This document shows positions 1-8,752 of a stretch of 64,000 nucleotides of DNA, piece after piece. Source of the stretch: Serratia surfactantfaciens (GTDB taxonomy: Bacteria > Pseudomonadota > Gammaproteobacteria > Enterobacterales > Enterobacteriaceae); assembly GCF_001642805.2 (NCBI RefSeq), contig NZ_CP016948.1, forward strand, positions 4,154,001 to 4,218,000, read 5' to 3'. The translations under genes were made by a program, and so were the position numbers. The notes below the pieces were generated by a model. That model worked only from the letters and a program-made list of their open reading frames with translations, was not told the origin of the DNA and did no database searches. Numbering within the stretch: position 1 is the stretch's first letter; each line of letters opens with the position of its first letter.

Positions 1-1
1 G

Positions 2-751
2 GCCAGCATATTTATCGGCGGCCTGAACAGCTTCTCGTTCAGCGGCAAGACGGTCGACAACATCAACGACTCCGCGCTGGCCTCGGTCTCCAAGGTGCTG
101 ACGCCGCTGCTGCAACCGATGGGCGTCCACAGCGACAACTGGCAGGCCACCGTCGGGCTGGTGACCGGCGCGATGGCAAAAGAAGTGGTGGTCGGCACGC
201 TGAATACGCTGTATACCGCCGAGCATATCAACAAAGAAGCGTTCGACGCCGCCAACTTCAATCTGCTCGATGAGCTGGGCGGCGCGCTGCAGGAAACCTG
301 GGACGGCCTGAAAAACACCTTCAGCCTGAGCGTGCTCTCCAACCCGATCGAAGCCAGCAAGGGCGACGGCGAGATGGGCGTCGGCTCGATGGGGGTGATG
401 AGCAGCAAATTCGGCTCGGGCATCTCCGCCTACAGCTACCTGATCTTCGTGCTGCTATATGTGCCTTGCGTCTCGGTGATGGGCGCCATCGCCCGTGAAT
501 CGAGCCGCGGTTGGATGACATTCTCCATCCTGTGGGGGCTGAACGTCGCCTATTCGCTGGCAACGCTGTTCTATCAGGCGGCGACCTTCAACCAACACCC
601 GCAGTACAGCCTGACGGCGATCCTGGCCGTGGTGGCGGTGAATCTGCTGGTACTGTTCGGCCTGCGCCGGGCACGCAGTCGCGTCACGGTACGCCTGGGC
701 AACGCCACGCCGGCGGCCTGCTGCCAGGGCGCCAAAGGGAATTGCCACTGA
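2..751 (+). CDS. feoB: Ferrous iron permease FeoB, C-terminal part
   Basis: This is the last 249 residues of the inner-membrane Fe(II) transporter FeoB; the N-terminal G domain and start codon lie outside the window. The frame is open from base 2. Three hydrophobic segments are visible near the end, beginning YSYLIFVLLYVP, WMTFSILWGLNVAYS and YSLTAILAVVAVNLL. A CC...C cysteine cluster closes the tail, as in enterobacterial FeoB. The phrase TGAMAKEVVVGTLNTLY, typical of the conserved FeoB core, is present. The stop codon overlaps the feoC start (TGATG), so the two are translationally coupled within a feoABC operon. Confidence 0.95.
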   Translation, partial: ASIFIGGLNSFSFSGKTVDNINDSALASVSKVLTPLLQPMGVHSDNWQATVGLVTGAMAKEVVVGTLNTLYTAEHINKEAFDAANFNLLDELGGALQETWDGLKNTFSLSVLSNPIEASKGDGEMGVGSMGVMSSKFGSGISAYSYLIFVLLYVPCVSVMGAIARESSRGWMTFSILWGLNVAYSLATLFYQAATFNQHPQYSLTAILAVVAVNLLVLFGLRRARSRVTVRLGNATPAACCQGAKGNCH

Positions 752-990
752 TGGCCGGGCTGCTGCAGGTGCGCGATGCGCTGGCGCTGCTCGGCAGCGC
801 CCAGGCGCAGCAGCTCAGCCAATCGCTGGCGACGCCGCTGCCGCTGGTGCAGGCGATGCTGGACCGTTTGGCGGCGATGGGGAAAGTGGAGCGTATCGAA
901 CAGGATGAGGGCGCCTGTCTGAGCGGCAGCTGCAAAAGCTGCCCGCAGGGCCAGGGGTGCGGCACGGTTATCTACCGGCTGAAGGCCTGA
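751..990 (+). CDS. feoC: Ferrous iron transport regulator FeoC
   Basis: A 79-residue winged-helix protein that in enterobacteria accompanies FeoB and is thought to protect or regulate it. The ATG at 751 overlaps the feoB stop codon, which fixes the start. Residues 1-50 form the small helical/winged-helix domain. Cysteines 56, 61, 64 and 70 (pattern CLSGSCKSCPQGQGC) form the oxygen-sensitive Fe-S site typical of FeoC. A GC-rich hairpin follows the stop codon and probably ends the feo transcript. Confidence 0.92.
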   Translation: MAGLLQVRDALALLGSAQAQQLSQSLATPLPLVQAMLDRLAAMGKVERIEQDEGACLSGSCKSCPQGQGCGTVIYRLKA

Positions 991-996
991 AGATCG

Positions 997-1021
997 GGGG
1001 CGCCACGGCGGGCGCCCCTTT
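997..1021 (+). terminator. Terminator after feoC
   Basis: Perfect 8-bp stem (GGGGCGCC at 997-1004 and GGCGCCCC at 1011-1018) with a 6-nt loop, followed by only three T. It is placed just after feoC, so it is a plausible but T-poor Rho-independent terminator. Confidence 0.6.
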
Positions 1022-1033
1022 GCCGTTGAAGGC

Positions 1034-1318
1034 TTATTTCTTGTCTTTGTAAACTTCGGCGATGGCGCTGAATTTACCGTGTTCGCGACCCGCCAGAACC
1101 ACGTAATATTGCCCGCCCTTTTCGTCCGCCAGTTTGGACAGCTCTTCCTTGGCATCCATCGGCGACGTGGTCTGCGCCGTGGTGGTCACGGTGCCGATCT
1201 TCTCGTATTTACCCGGGTTTTTATCCAGATCCTCCTTGGTCAGCAGGGTTGCCGCCATGGAGCCGAAAGACACCGAACCCAGCACTGCCGCTGCAATAAT
1301 CATCTTCAATGATTTCAT
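1034..1318 (-). CDS. DUF1471 (BhsA/McbA/YhcN-type) periplasmic protein
   Basis: A 94-residue protein. It has a clear Sec signal peptide (about residues 1-22, ending SMAA) and a mature DUF1471 domain with the family phrases KIGTVTT near the start and a C-terminal AEVYK-type strand. Enterobacteria carry many paralogues (YhcN, BhsA, McbA, YjfN), usually linked to acid, oxidative or envelope stress and biofilm formation. The exact paralogue cannot be fixed from sequence alone. It stands alone on the minus strand, tail-to-tail with feoC, and its promoter must lie in the gap before bioH. Confidence 0.85.
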   Translation of the reverse strand: MKSLKMIIAAAVLGSVSFGSMAATLLTKEDLDKNPGKYEKIGTVTTTAQTTSPMDAKEELSKLADEKGGQYYVVLAGREHGKFSAIAEVYKDKK

Positions 1319-1588
1319 GACACTAACCTCTCAATGGATAATTTATCTGTTATGAAAGCCGTCAAGAATCCATGCGTAGTACATCAGGCTGCCGCGACAT
1401 CCTCAGGCTCCGTTGCTTTCCCTGACGGTGCCTGTTTCCCAGAGACGAAACGCCAAAATGAAAAGCGCCGCGTACGGTCTTTTCATTTTGCAGCCAACGC
1501 ATTGACTCACTAAGTATCGAACAGCTTTGTCTTTTATCCACCCGGCGGTGTTTTTTTTCGCACCTTATTGTGCGTTTTGCCGCCGCAT
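1319..1588. other. Intergenic gap between bioH and the DUF1471 gene with strong inverted repeats
   Basis: No convincing gene. It must hold the minus-strand promoter of the DUF1471 gene and the end of the bioH transcript. A perfect 12-bp inverted repeat (1454-1465 and 1479-1490, arm CAAAATGAAAAG) encloses a GC-rich loop that can add a CCG/CGG pair, giving a bidirectional terminator shape. Two further plus-strand hairpin plus T-run elements lie at about 1541-1557 (CACC-CGGC-GGTG then eight T) and 1559-1578 (CGCAC-N6-GTGCG then TTTT). No annotated plus-strand gene needs them. Confidence 0.6.
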
Positions 1589-2359
1589 TCAATGTGCTGC
1601 AATAAACGCTTCGATCGTCGTCACAAATTCGTCGGGATGAGAGATAAACGGCGCATGAGCGGCCTTAGCCACCATCTGCGACGTGGAGTTCGGCCAGGCG
1701 GTATCGAGCAGCTCGGCGACCTTGCGTGGCACCAGCCCGTCCAGATAGCCATAGATCCGCAGCAGCGGCAGATCCAGCGCCGCCAGAGGCGCACGCAGAT
1801 CGGCGGTGCGCAGGATCTCCAGCCCGCCGTTCAGCACCTCGACGCTCGGCGTCGGCTGGTTGAGCACCACCGCTTTCAGCTGGCGCGCATCCTGACGCGC
1901 GCTTTCGGTGCCCAGCGTCTGCAGCGCCAGAAAACGCTCGACGGTGCGTTGGAAATCCAGGCTCAGCTGGTGCTGGAAACCGCTCAGCACGTCCGGACGG
2001 ATCCCCGGCCACTCATCGCGAGCGGCAAAGCATGGCGAGGAAGCCACGGTGATAAGCCCATTGACCCGCTGCGGCTGCATCAACGCCGCCTGGCTGGCCA
2101 CCAGCCCACCGAGCGACCAGCCGAGCCACCAGGCCTGCGGCGGGGCGGCCGCCAGCACAATCTCCGTCATCTGCTCTAGCGACAGAGCGCCGAATCCCTG
2201 GCTGCGGCCGTATCCCGGCAGGTCGACCAGATGCAGGCGAAAATGCGGCGTCAGTCGCGCCTGAATGCAACTCCACACTTCAGCGTTCAATCCCCAACCG
2301 TGCAGCAGCACAAGATCGCGTTCGCCTTCACCTATCGTTTGCCAGTACAGCGCTGTCAT
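1589..2359 (-). CDS. bioH: Pimeloyl-[acyl-carrier protein] methyl ester esterase BioH
   Basis: A cytoplasmic alpha/beta hydrolase of 256 residues, the normal BioH length. It cleaves the methyl ester of pimeloyl-ACP, releasing pimeloyl-ACP for biotin ring assembly. The catalytic triad is readable: Ser82 in GWSLGG, Asp207 in GYLDG and His235 in KAAHAPF. The oxyanion region HGWGLN is at residues 20-25. It is divergent from gntX with about 40 bp between the starts, the same arrangement as in E. coli. Nearby ORFs on the opposite strand are shadows. Confidence 0.97.
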   Translation of the reverse strand: MTALYWQTIGEGERDLVLLHGWGLNAEVWSCIQARLTPHFRLHLVDLPGYGRSQGFGALSLEQMTEIVLAAAPPQAWWLGWSLGGLVASQAALMQPQRVNGLITVASSPCFAARDEWPGIRPDVLSGFQHQLSLDFQRTVERFLALQTLGTESARQDARQLKAVVLNQPTPSVEVLNGGLEILRTADLRAPLAALDLPLLRIYGYLDGLVPRKVAELLDTAWPNSTSQMVAKAAHAPFISHPDEFVTTIEAFIAAH

Positions 2360-2399
2360 TGGTTATTGTCCTTTCATGCCTATTCGTCTCGGAGACGCT

Positions 2400-3083
2400 A
2401 TGCTATCAACCCGCGGCCGCTGTTGGCTATGCCGGCAGCCATTAAGCCTGATGCGTCATGGCATCTGCAGCTGCTGTTTGCGCCATCTGCCGGCCAGGCC
2501 GCCGTGTTGCCCGTGCTGCGGGCTGCCCGCCGGTGATACGCAAACGCCCTGCGGCCGCTGCCTGCAACGGCCGCCGCCCTGGCAGCGGCTGGTGTTCGTC
2601 GGCGACTACGTGACGCCGCTCAGCCTGCTGGTAAAAAGGTTCAAATTTCACCGCGCGCCCGAATTGGCGCCGGCGTTGGCGCGCCTGATGCTGCTGCAGT
2701 GGCGGCAGGCGCGCGCAGAGCAGTATCTGAACAGACCCGACCTGATTTTAGCGGTACCTTTGCATGCAACGCGCTGCTGGCGCCGGGGTTATAACCAGAG
2801 CGATCTGTTGGCCCGGCAGCTGGCGCGCTGGCTGGGCTGTGCCTATCGGCCCACCGCCTTGCGCCGGGTACGCAAAACCGCCCTGCAACAGCGGCTGAGC
2901 GCCTCGGCCCGCAGGCGCAATCTGCAGCGCGCGTTCGCCTGTACCGTGCCGGTCGCCGGCCGGCATATCGCCCTGGTGGATGACGTGGTGACCACCGGCA
3001 GCACCGTCTCGGCGATCGCGGCGCTGCTGCGGCGGCAAGGTGCCGCCTCGGTGCAGATATGGTGCGTTTGCCGCACGTTGTAG
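2400..3083 (+). CDS. gntX: ComF/GntX family phosphoribosyltransferase-like protein
   Basis: The ATG at 2400 gives 227 residues, the E. coli GntX (YhgH) length; the open frame upstream overlaps bioH and is rejected as a start. The N-terminal 60 residues hold paired cysteines (CWLC, CSCC, CCPCC, CGRC) resembling zinc ribbons. The C-terminal half is a type I phosphoribosyltransferase fold with the PRPP-loop motif LVDDVVTTGST. The family includes the DNA-uptake protein ComF. In E. coli the gene has been linked to use of DNA as nutrient. Its precise reaction is not known. Confidence 0.9.
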   Translation: MLSTRGRCWLCRQPLSLMRHGICSCCLRHLPARPPCCPCCGLPAGDTQTPCGRCLQRPPPWQRLVFVGDYVTPLSLLVKRFKFHRAPELAPALARLMLLQWRQARAEQYLNRPDLILAVPLHATRCWRRGYNQSDLLARQLARWLGCAYRPTALRRVRKTALQQRLSASARRRNLQRAFACTVPVAGRHIALVDDVVTTGSTVSAIAALLRRQGAASVQIWCVCRTL

Positions 3084-3141
3084 TGCCACGGCAATGGGCG
3101 TATTATAACCGACTATAGAAGTCAACTATTGAGCTAATGCT

Positions 3142-3717
3142 ATGATCCGTATAACAGATGCTGCACAGGAACACTTTGCCAAACTGCTGGCAAATCAAGA
3201 AGAAGGCACCCAAATCCGCGTATTCGTGATCAACCCGGGCACGCCGACGGCCGAATGCGGTGTCTCTTATTGCCCGCCGGACGCGGTAGAAGCGACGGAT
3301 ACCGAACTGAAGTTCGACAAGCTGTCCGCCTATGTCGATGAGCTGAGCGCGCCGTATCTGGAAGACGCCGAAATCGACTTCGTGACCGACCAGCTGGGTT
3401 CTCAGCTGACGCTGAAAGCGCCGAATGCCAAGATGCGCAAGGTCGATGACGACGCACCGCTGATGGAGCGCGTGGAATACGTGCTGCAATCGCAGATCAA
3501 CCCGCAGCTGGCGGGCCACGGCGGCCGCGTAACGCTGATGGAGATCACCGACGACAACATGGCCATCCTGCAGTTCGGCGGCGGTTGCAACGGCTGTTCG
3601 ATGGTGGACGTCACGTTGAAAGAAGGCATCGAGAAAGAGCTCCTGCAGAAGTTCCCGGAACTGAAAGGCGTGCGTGATCTCACCGAGCACCAGCGCGGTG
3701 AGCACTCTTACTACTGA
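3142..3717 (+). CDS. nfuA: Fe-S biogenesis protein NfuA
   Basis: 191 residues, identical in length to E. coli NfuA. It is a carrier that delivers [4Fe-4S] clusters to target enzymes under iron limitation or oxidative stress. The N-terminal domain (about 1-95) is a degenerate A-type carrier fold. The C-terminal Nfu domain has the cluster-ligand motif C149-N-G-C152. It lies 58 bp after gntX, with a probable promoter (TATTAT/TATAGA stretch near 3100-3118), so it may be transcribed both alone and from upstream. Confidence 0.97.
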   Translation: MIRITDAAQEHFAKLLANQEEGTQIRVFVINPGTPTAECGVSYCPPDAVEATDTELKFDKLSAYVDELSAPYLEDAEIDFVTDQLGSQLTLKAPNAKMRKVDDDAPLMERVEYVLQSQINPQLAGHGGRVTLMEITDDNMAILQFGGGCNGCSMVDVTLKEGIEKELLQKFPELKGVRDLTEHQRGEHSYY

Positions 3718-3746
3718 TACCCGGCGCTCGCGCCACGGTAGATAAC

Positions 3747-3787
3747 ACAATGCCGGAAGGGGGAACCCGTTCCGGCATTGTCGTTTT
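3747..3787. terminator. Bidirectional terminator between nfuA and malQ
   Basis: A perfect 12-bp stem (3747-3758 with 3770-3781, arm ACAATGCCGGAA) and an 11-nt loop, followed on the plus strand by CGTTTT. It sits between convergent nfuA and malQ and can serve both. Confidence 0.85.
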
Positions 3788-5877
3788 CAGCCCACCGACA
3801 CCTTGCGGCGCCGTTTATCCAAATCCTTCAGCAGCCGGTTTATCCGCGGATCGGCGAACATCTCCTCCAGCGTCTGGGTCAACTTGCGCCGCCAGTTAGG
3901 GTATTGATCGCTGGTGCCGGGAATGTTGACCGGATCGGCCATGTCCAGCCAGTCTTCCGGCTGCAGGCCGAGCAAGGCGCTGGCGCTGTCGGCGACATAA
4001 CGTTGCAGGCCGCGATTGAGCAGCGGGCTCATGCCGAGCAGCGCCGCCCTTTTGCCCACCTTCTGCGGCACGCAGCCGTAGTGATGCAACCCATCCAGCA
4101 ACCCCTGCTTGGCGCGTTCCCGGTCGGCGAACAGCTCCCGCAGTATTGCCGCGTCCGGATAAAGCCCCAACCGGTTGCCGAGCGTCAGATCGTCGCTTTG
4201 CCAATAGCCGCGCAGCGTCGGCAAATCGTGGGTGGTGATGGTCGCCATCGCCTGCACCGGATAGGCCTGCGGTGCGCGGAAATGGTGCTCGCCGTCGCTT
4301 TCGAAATAGAGCACTTTGTAAGAGTAGACGCCGCTGTCGCGCAGCTTGCCGACGATCTCCACCGGCACCGTGCCAAGATCCTCGCCGATCACCATGCAGC
4401 GATGACGCTGACTTTCCAGCGCCAGCACCGCCAGCAGATCGTCCACCGGGTATTTGACGTAGGCGCCGCGATCGGCAGTTTCGCCATAAGGGATCCACCA
4501 CAACCGCAGCAGCGCCATCACGTGATCGATACGCAGCGCGCCGCAGCTGGTCATGTTGGCACGCAACAGATCGATAAACGGCTGATAGCCGCGCGCCGCC
4601 ATCACGTGCGGATCCATCGGCGGCAGGCCCCAATTTTGCCCCAGCGGCCCCAGAATATCCGGCGGCGCACCGACCGACGCTTTCAGGCAGTACAGCTCGC
4701 GGTCGCACCAGGTTTCCGCTCCGCCTTCCGCCACGCCGACCGCCAGATCGCGATACAGGCCGATCGGCATCTGCTGCTGCTGACTCTGCTCAAAACACTG
4801 CGCGAACTGCGTGGCCGCCAGCCACTGCAGCCACAGGTAAAAACGGACCGCCTCCTGATGTTCGGCGCAGAACTGCCGCACCGCTTCGCCATCCCCCTGC
4901 CGATAACGCTCGGGCCAGGCCGGCCACCCCCACTGACTGACGTCCTCCGCCGCCAAATGGGCATGCAGCGCGTCGAACGCCGCCTGCTGATACAGGCTGT
5001 CGCTGCCGTCCGTCACGAACAGCTCGAACGCCTGACGCTGCGCGTCGTTCGGCTTGCGCGCCTGAAACAGCGGGAACGCCAGCTTCAGCGCCGCCAGTTT
5101 CAGCTGCATCACGGCGGTATAATCCACCCACTCCGTGGCGCGCGCCTTGGCCAGCTGTTTCTGCGTCGCCGGCTTCTGCCACCAGCGCTGCGCCGCTTCG
5201 CTGCGTTGGAAATCCTCCACGGCATTGACATCGATGTACGCCAGATTCAGCCAGCGGCGCGACGAGGGGCTGTAGGGGCTGGCGCTCTCCGGGTTAGCCG
5301 GGTACAGCGCATGGATCGGATTGAGACCGACAAAAGCGCCGCCGCGCTCGCCCACCTCTTCTACCATCAGGCGCAGATCGCCGAAATCGCCGATGCCCCA
5401 GTTGCGATCGGAACGCAGCGTATACAGCTGAACGCAGGCGCCCCACAGTTTTTTGCCGGTCAGCAAGGCGTCCGGCTCAAAGCAGCGCCTCGGCGCGACG
5501 ATCACCCGGCATGACCACTGCTGGGCGCCCTGGCTCAACGTCAACTGGTGGTAACCCGCCGGCAGATCGCCGGGCAGCGTCAGGGTCTTGCGCGCGCCGA
5601 CGCGCCCTTGCAGGCATTCGCCGTCTTCACGCTGCAGCGCCCACAGATATTCGCCTTCGCCCGCCGGCGTCAGCGCCAACGGCGCGCCCTGATAGAATAC
5701 CTTGACCGCCGGTAACGGCGGCGGCGCGCTTTCCCGTTCGGCAGCGCCCCAGTTCATGGCCGCCAACAGCCTGCGCTTGGTCTCCGGTTCAATCGCCTGC
5801 CGCTTGCCGTGGGCATTGATGAAATCGGCAGCGATCCCCGCCTGCGCTGCCGCCTGATCGATACGCTTGCGATCCAT
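3787..5877 (-). CDS. malQ: 4-alpha-glucanotransferase (amylomaltase) MalQ
   Basis: A cytoplasmic GH77 enzyme of 696 residues (E. coli 694) that disproportionates maltose and maltodextrins, releasing glucose and building longer dextrins for MalP. GH77 catalytic regions are visible: LRIDHVMALLRLWWIPYG with the nucleophile Asp, VIGEDLGTVP with the acid/base Glu, and TITTHDLPTL with the transition-state Asp. An N-terminal extension precedes the barrel, as in enterobacterial MalQ. It starts 9 bp after the malP stop codon, so malPQ is one operon, expected to need MalT and maltotriose. Confidence 0.98.
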   Translation of the reverse strand: MDRKRIDQAAAQAGIAADFINAHGKRQAIEPETKRRLLAAMNWGAAERESAPPPLPAVKVFYQGAPLALTPAGEGEYLWALQREDGECLQGRVGARKTLTLPGDLPAGYHQLTLSQGAQQWSCRVIVAPRRCFEPDALLTGKKLWGACVQLYTLRSDRNWGIGDFGDLRLMVEEVGERGGAFVGLNPIHALYPANPESASPYSPSSRRWLNLAYIDVNAVEDFQRSEAAQRWWQKPATQKQLAKARATEWVDYTAVMQLKLAALKLAFPLFQARKPNDAQRQAFELFVTDGSDSLYQQAAFDALHAHLAAEDVSQWGWPAWPERYRQGDGEAVRQFCAEHQEAVRFYLWLQWLAATQFAQCFEQSQQQQMPIGLYRDLAVGVAEGGAETWCDRELYCLKASVGAPPDILGPLGQNWGLPPMDPHVMAARGYQPFIDLLRANMTSCGALRIDHVMALLRLWWIPYGETADRGAYVKYPVDDLLAVLALESQRHRCMVIGEDLGTVPVEIVGKLRDSGVYSYKVLYFESDGEHHFRAPQAYPVQAMATITTHDLPTLRGYWQSDDLTLGNRLGLYPDAAILRELFADRERAKQGLLDGLHHYGCVPQKVGKRAALLGMSPLLNRGLQRYVADSASALLGLQPEDWLDMADPVNIPGTSDQYPNWRRKLTQTLEEMFADPRINRLLKDLDKRRRKVSVG

Positions 5878-5886
5878 TCGCTCTCC

Positions 5887-8292
5887 TTAACGTTTGGCTT
5901 GCCAGATGCGCTGCTGGTAATCGCGAATCGAGCGATCCGAACTGAACATGCCGACGCGCGCGGTGTTAAGGATAGTCCGCCGCGTCCATTCATCCCGATC
6001 GCGGTACAGTTCATCGACCCGGCTCTGCGCCTGGCAGTACGAGGCGAAATCCGCCAGCACCAGATAGGGATCGCCGCCTTCCAGCAGACTGTGCAGCATC
6101 ATGTCGAACGCGTGCTTGTCGCCGTGGCTGAACGCGCCGCTCGCCAGTTCGTCCAGAATCGCCTTCAGGTGTTTGTCTTTCTTGCGGTAGCTGAGCGGAT
6201 CGTAGCCCTTCGCCAATATCGCCTTCACCTGCTCCACGGTATTGCCGAATATGAAGATATTGTCTTCGCCCACCTGCTCGGCGATTTCGACGTTGGCGCC
6301 GTCCAGTGTCCCCACCGTCAGCGCGCCGTTCAGCGCCAGCTTCATGTTGCCGGTGCCGGAGGCCTCTTTACCGGCGGTGGAGATCTGCTCGGAGATATCC
6401 GCCGCCGGGATCATCAGTTCGGCTACCGACACGCGGTAGTCGGGAATAAACGCCACTTTCAGGCGATCTTTCACCAGCGGATCGTGATTGATCTTCTCGG
6501 CCGCCTGGTTAATGGCGTAGATAATGTTCTTCGCCAGGTAGTAGCCCGGCGCCGCCTTGGCGCCGAACAGGAAGACGCGCGGCACGATGTCCAGATTCGG
6601 GTTGTCGCGCAGCTGGCGATACAGCGACAGGATGTGCAGCAGGTTCAGGTGCTGGCGTTTGTACTCGTGCAAACGCTTAATCTGCACATCGAAGATCGCA
6701 TCCGGGTCGAGCGTCAGCCCCATCACGTCGTGCACGTAATGGGCCAGCGCCACCTTGTTGTCGCGTTTGATCTGCTGATAACGCTGGCGGAACGCCGCGT
6801 CGTCGGCGAATTTCTCCAGCCCGCGCAGCGCGTCAAGATCGTTCGCCCACTCCACCTTCAACGTCTCGTCGATCAAGCCCGACAGCGCCGGGTTGCACTG
6901 TTTCAGCCAGCGGCGCGGCGTGATGCCGTTGGTGACGTTATGGAATTTATTCGGCCACAGCTGGTGGTATTCCGGGAACAGATCTTTCACCACCAGATCC
7001 GAATGCAGCTGCGCCACGCCGTTGACCGCAAAGCCGCTGACCACGCACAGGTTGGCCATGCGCACCTGCTTGTTATGGTGCACCGCCAGCTTGGCCCACA
7101 CCGCCTCGTCGCCCGGCCAGTGCTTATCCACCAGCTTTTTGAACCTGACGTTGATCTGTTTGATGATGGAGAAATGGCGCGGCAGCAGGCTGCGCACCAA
7201 TTTCTCATCCCAGCACTCCAACGCTTCCGGCATCAGGGTGTGGTTGGTATAGGCAAAGGTGTTGCTGGTGATTGCCCAGGCCGCCTCCCACTCCAGCTGG
7301 TGCTCGTCCAGCAGAATGCGCAGCATTTCCGGAATGGCGATGGTCGGGTGGGTGTCGTTCAGCTGGATCACTTCATACTTCGGCAGTTCTTCAATCTTGC
7401 GGCCGGCCTGATGGTGCTTGCGTAAAATATCCGCCACCGAGCAGGCACACTGGAAATACTGCTGCATCAGGCGCAGGCGTTTGCCGGCCTGATGGTTGTC
7501 GTTCGGGTAGAGCACCTTGGTCAGCTTGTCGGCTTCTACGCCCTGCTTCTCAGCCTGCAGGAACTTGCCGTCGTTGAAATCGCTCAGGTTGAACGGATGC
7601 TGATGAGTCGCCTGCCACAGGCGCAGCGGCTGCGCCACGCCGTTGCGATACCCCAGAACCGGCAAATCCCAGGCTTCGCCGCGCAGGGTGAAGGCCGGAC
7701 GCCACAGTTCGCGGCCGTCGGCCTGCTTTTCCAGCTTGCCGCCGATGCCCACGTCCACCGCCAGCGCGGCGTTGTGGCGGAACCACGGGTAGCTCTCGCG
7801 CTGCCAGTTATCCGGCGCCTCTTGCTGCTGCCCATCGCGGAACGACTGGCGGAACAGCCCATACTGATAATTCAGCCCATAGCCGGTGGCCGGTTGTTCC
7901 ACCGTCGCCATCGAATCGAGGAAACAGGCCGCCAAGCGCCCCAGCCCGCCGTTGCCCAGCGCCGGATCGGTTTCCTGTTCCAGCAGGTCCGCCAGCTTGA
8001 TGTTCTGCTCCGCCAGCGCCTGCTCGACGGTGTCGTACCAACCCAGGTTGATCAGGTTGTTCGCCGTCAATCGGCCGATCAGAAACTCCATCGAGATGTA
8101 GTTCACGTGGCGCAGCGGCTTGGCGCTTTTACGCGGCGCCGGCTGTGCGGCCAACTGCTCGGCCAGTGCCGCGCTGACGGCTTCCCACCATTGATGTTGC
8201 GTCATCTGTTGTGCGGAACTGAGGCCGAACCGTTGCCACTGGCGGGCAAGCGCCGCCAGAAAAGCATCCTTCTTGAGCGTAGGCTGTGACAT
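5887..8292 (-). CDS. malP: Maltodextrin phosphorylase MalP
   Basis: A GT35 phosphorylase of 801 residues (E. coli 797) that uses phosphate to release glucose-1-phosphate from linear maltodextrins. The N-terminal family phrase [10 protein letters not shown] and the conserved [15 protein letters not shown] are present. The pyridoxal-phosphate lysine lies in [17 protein letters not shown] near the C-terminus. It is first in the malPQ operon, and the MalT boxes lie about 70-100 bp upstream of its start. A second phosphorylase (glgP) is present at 15.5 kb; MalP is the maltodextrin paralogue by context and by its linkage to malQ. Confidence 0.98.
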   Translation of the reverse strand: MSQPTLKKDAFLAALARQWQRFGLSSAQQMTQHQWWEAVSAALAEQLAAQPAPRKSAKPLRHVNYISMEFLIGRLTANNLINLGWYDTVEQALAEQNIKLADLLEQETDPALGNGGLGRLAACFLDSMATVEQPATGYGLNYQYGLFRQSFRDGQQQEAPDNWQRESYPWFRHNAALAVDVGIGGKLEKQADGRELWRPAFTLRGEAWDLPVLGYRNGVAQPLRLWQATHQHPFNLSDFNDGKFLQAEKQGVEADKLTKVLYPNDNHQAGKRLRLMQQYFQCACSVADILRKHHQAGRKIEELPKYEVIQLNDTHPTIAIPEMLRILLDEHQLEWEAAWAITSNTFAYTNHTLMPEALECWDEKLVRSLLPRHFSIIKQINVRFKKLVDKHWPGDEAVWAKLAVHHNKQVRMANLCVVSGFAVNGVAQLHSDLVVKDLFPEYHQLWPNKFHNVTNGITPRRWLKQCNPALSGLIDETLKVEWANDLDALRGLEKFADDAAFRQRYQQIKRDNKVALAHYVHDVMGLTLDPDAIFDVQIKRLHEYKRQHLNLLHILSLYRQLRDNPNLDIVPRVFLFGAKAAPGYYLAKNIIYAINQAAEKINHDPLVKDRLKVAFIPDYRVSVAELMIPAADISEQISTAGKEASGTGNMKLALNGALTVGTLDGANVEIAEQVGEDNIFIFGNTVEQVKAILAKGYDPLSYRKKDKHLKAILDELASGAFSHGDKHAFDMMLHSLLEGGDPYLVLADFASYCQAQSRVDELYRDRDEWTRRTILNTARVGMFSSDRSIRDYQQRIWQAKR

Positions 8293-8361
8293 AAGGAAAA
8301 CTCTCTATCCAGTAAGTGGGTCAAATTGCCGCTATCGTGCCGGTGAGAAAGCCTGACGGCA

Positions 8362-8397
8362 TCATCCCGCCTGGGGATTAGCTGGGGAGGAGGATTG
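8362..8397. promoter_or_regulatory. MalT boxes upstream of malPQ
   Basis: GGGGAGGAGG at 8384-8393 (plus strand) matches the MalT box GGGGA(K)GAGG exactly. A GGGGAT half-box lies at 8373-8378, and GGATGA occurs in the opposite orientation (minus strand, 8362-8367). Several clustered boxes in both orientations upstream of malP are what the MalT-dependent malP promoter of enterobacteria shows. Confidence 0.8.
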
Positions 8398-8451
8398 GGG
8401 CGTAGCTGGAATTGTGATCTCAGGCACTTTTTGACTCCCTTGCAACGATGC

Positions 8452-8480
8452 AAAAAAGCCCGCCAACGCGTGCGGCGAGC
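8452..8480 (-). terminator. Minus-strand terminator-like hairpin upstream of malP
   Basis: Read on the minus strand, GCTCGCC (8480-8474) pairs with GGCGGGC (8464-8458), including one G-T pair, and is followed directly by six T (8457-8452). This is a textbook Rho-independent shape. It lies between malT and malP, pointing towards malP, where no upstream minus-strand gene is annotated. It could end an antisense or short transcript initiated near malT. Confidence 0.6.
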
Positions 8481-8593
8481 ACTGAGAACGTTAACCATGA
8501 CGTTAGCACAAGTATTCGCGCTGCTGAAGTTTTGTCCATGGCCGGAAATGCGATCCGCCATCGCATCGCCGCGCGCCGGCGCCAAACGTAAAA

Positions 8594-8616
8594 AAGTGTG
8601 ATCGGCAGCAACTTAA
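8594..8616. promoter_or_regulatory. Candidate CRP site upstream of malT
   Basis: TGTGA at 8597-8601, a 6-bp spacer, then GCAAC. The left half matches the CRP consensus and the right half is weak. It is about 150 bp before the malT start, a position consistent with the CRP-activated malT promoter known in E. coli, with AT-rich candidate -10 sequences near 8679-8700. A second weak TGTGA-N6-GCACT lies at 8413-8428. Confidence 0.4.
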
Positions 8617-8752
8617 CTCCAAGCCGATGCGGAAGCTTGTTGCAATACGTTTAGGGTTGGCAGAAGTTAGGGGGAGCTATTAATTACGAACCATAAAATA
8701 ATTAGCGCCACTCCAATCCCGGCGGGAACCGCGATTTATACCCTGGAATACT

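Noticed and set aside
1362..1592. 76-codon minus-strand frame between bioH and the DUF1471 gene
   Set aside because: Runs through strong hairpins, has an Arg/Ser-rich random composition and no family.
3778..5514. Plus-strand frame of 578 codons opposite malQ
   Set aside because: Lies wholly within malQ in antisense; composition is GC-codon shadow (Gln/Arg/His/Ala rich), no domain, no ribosome-binding site.
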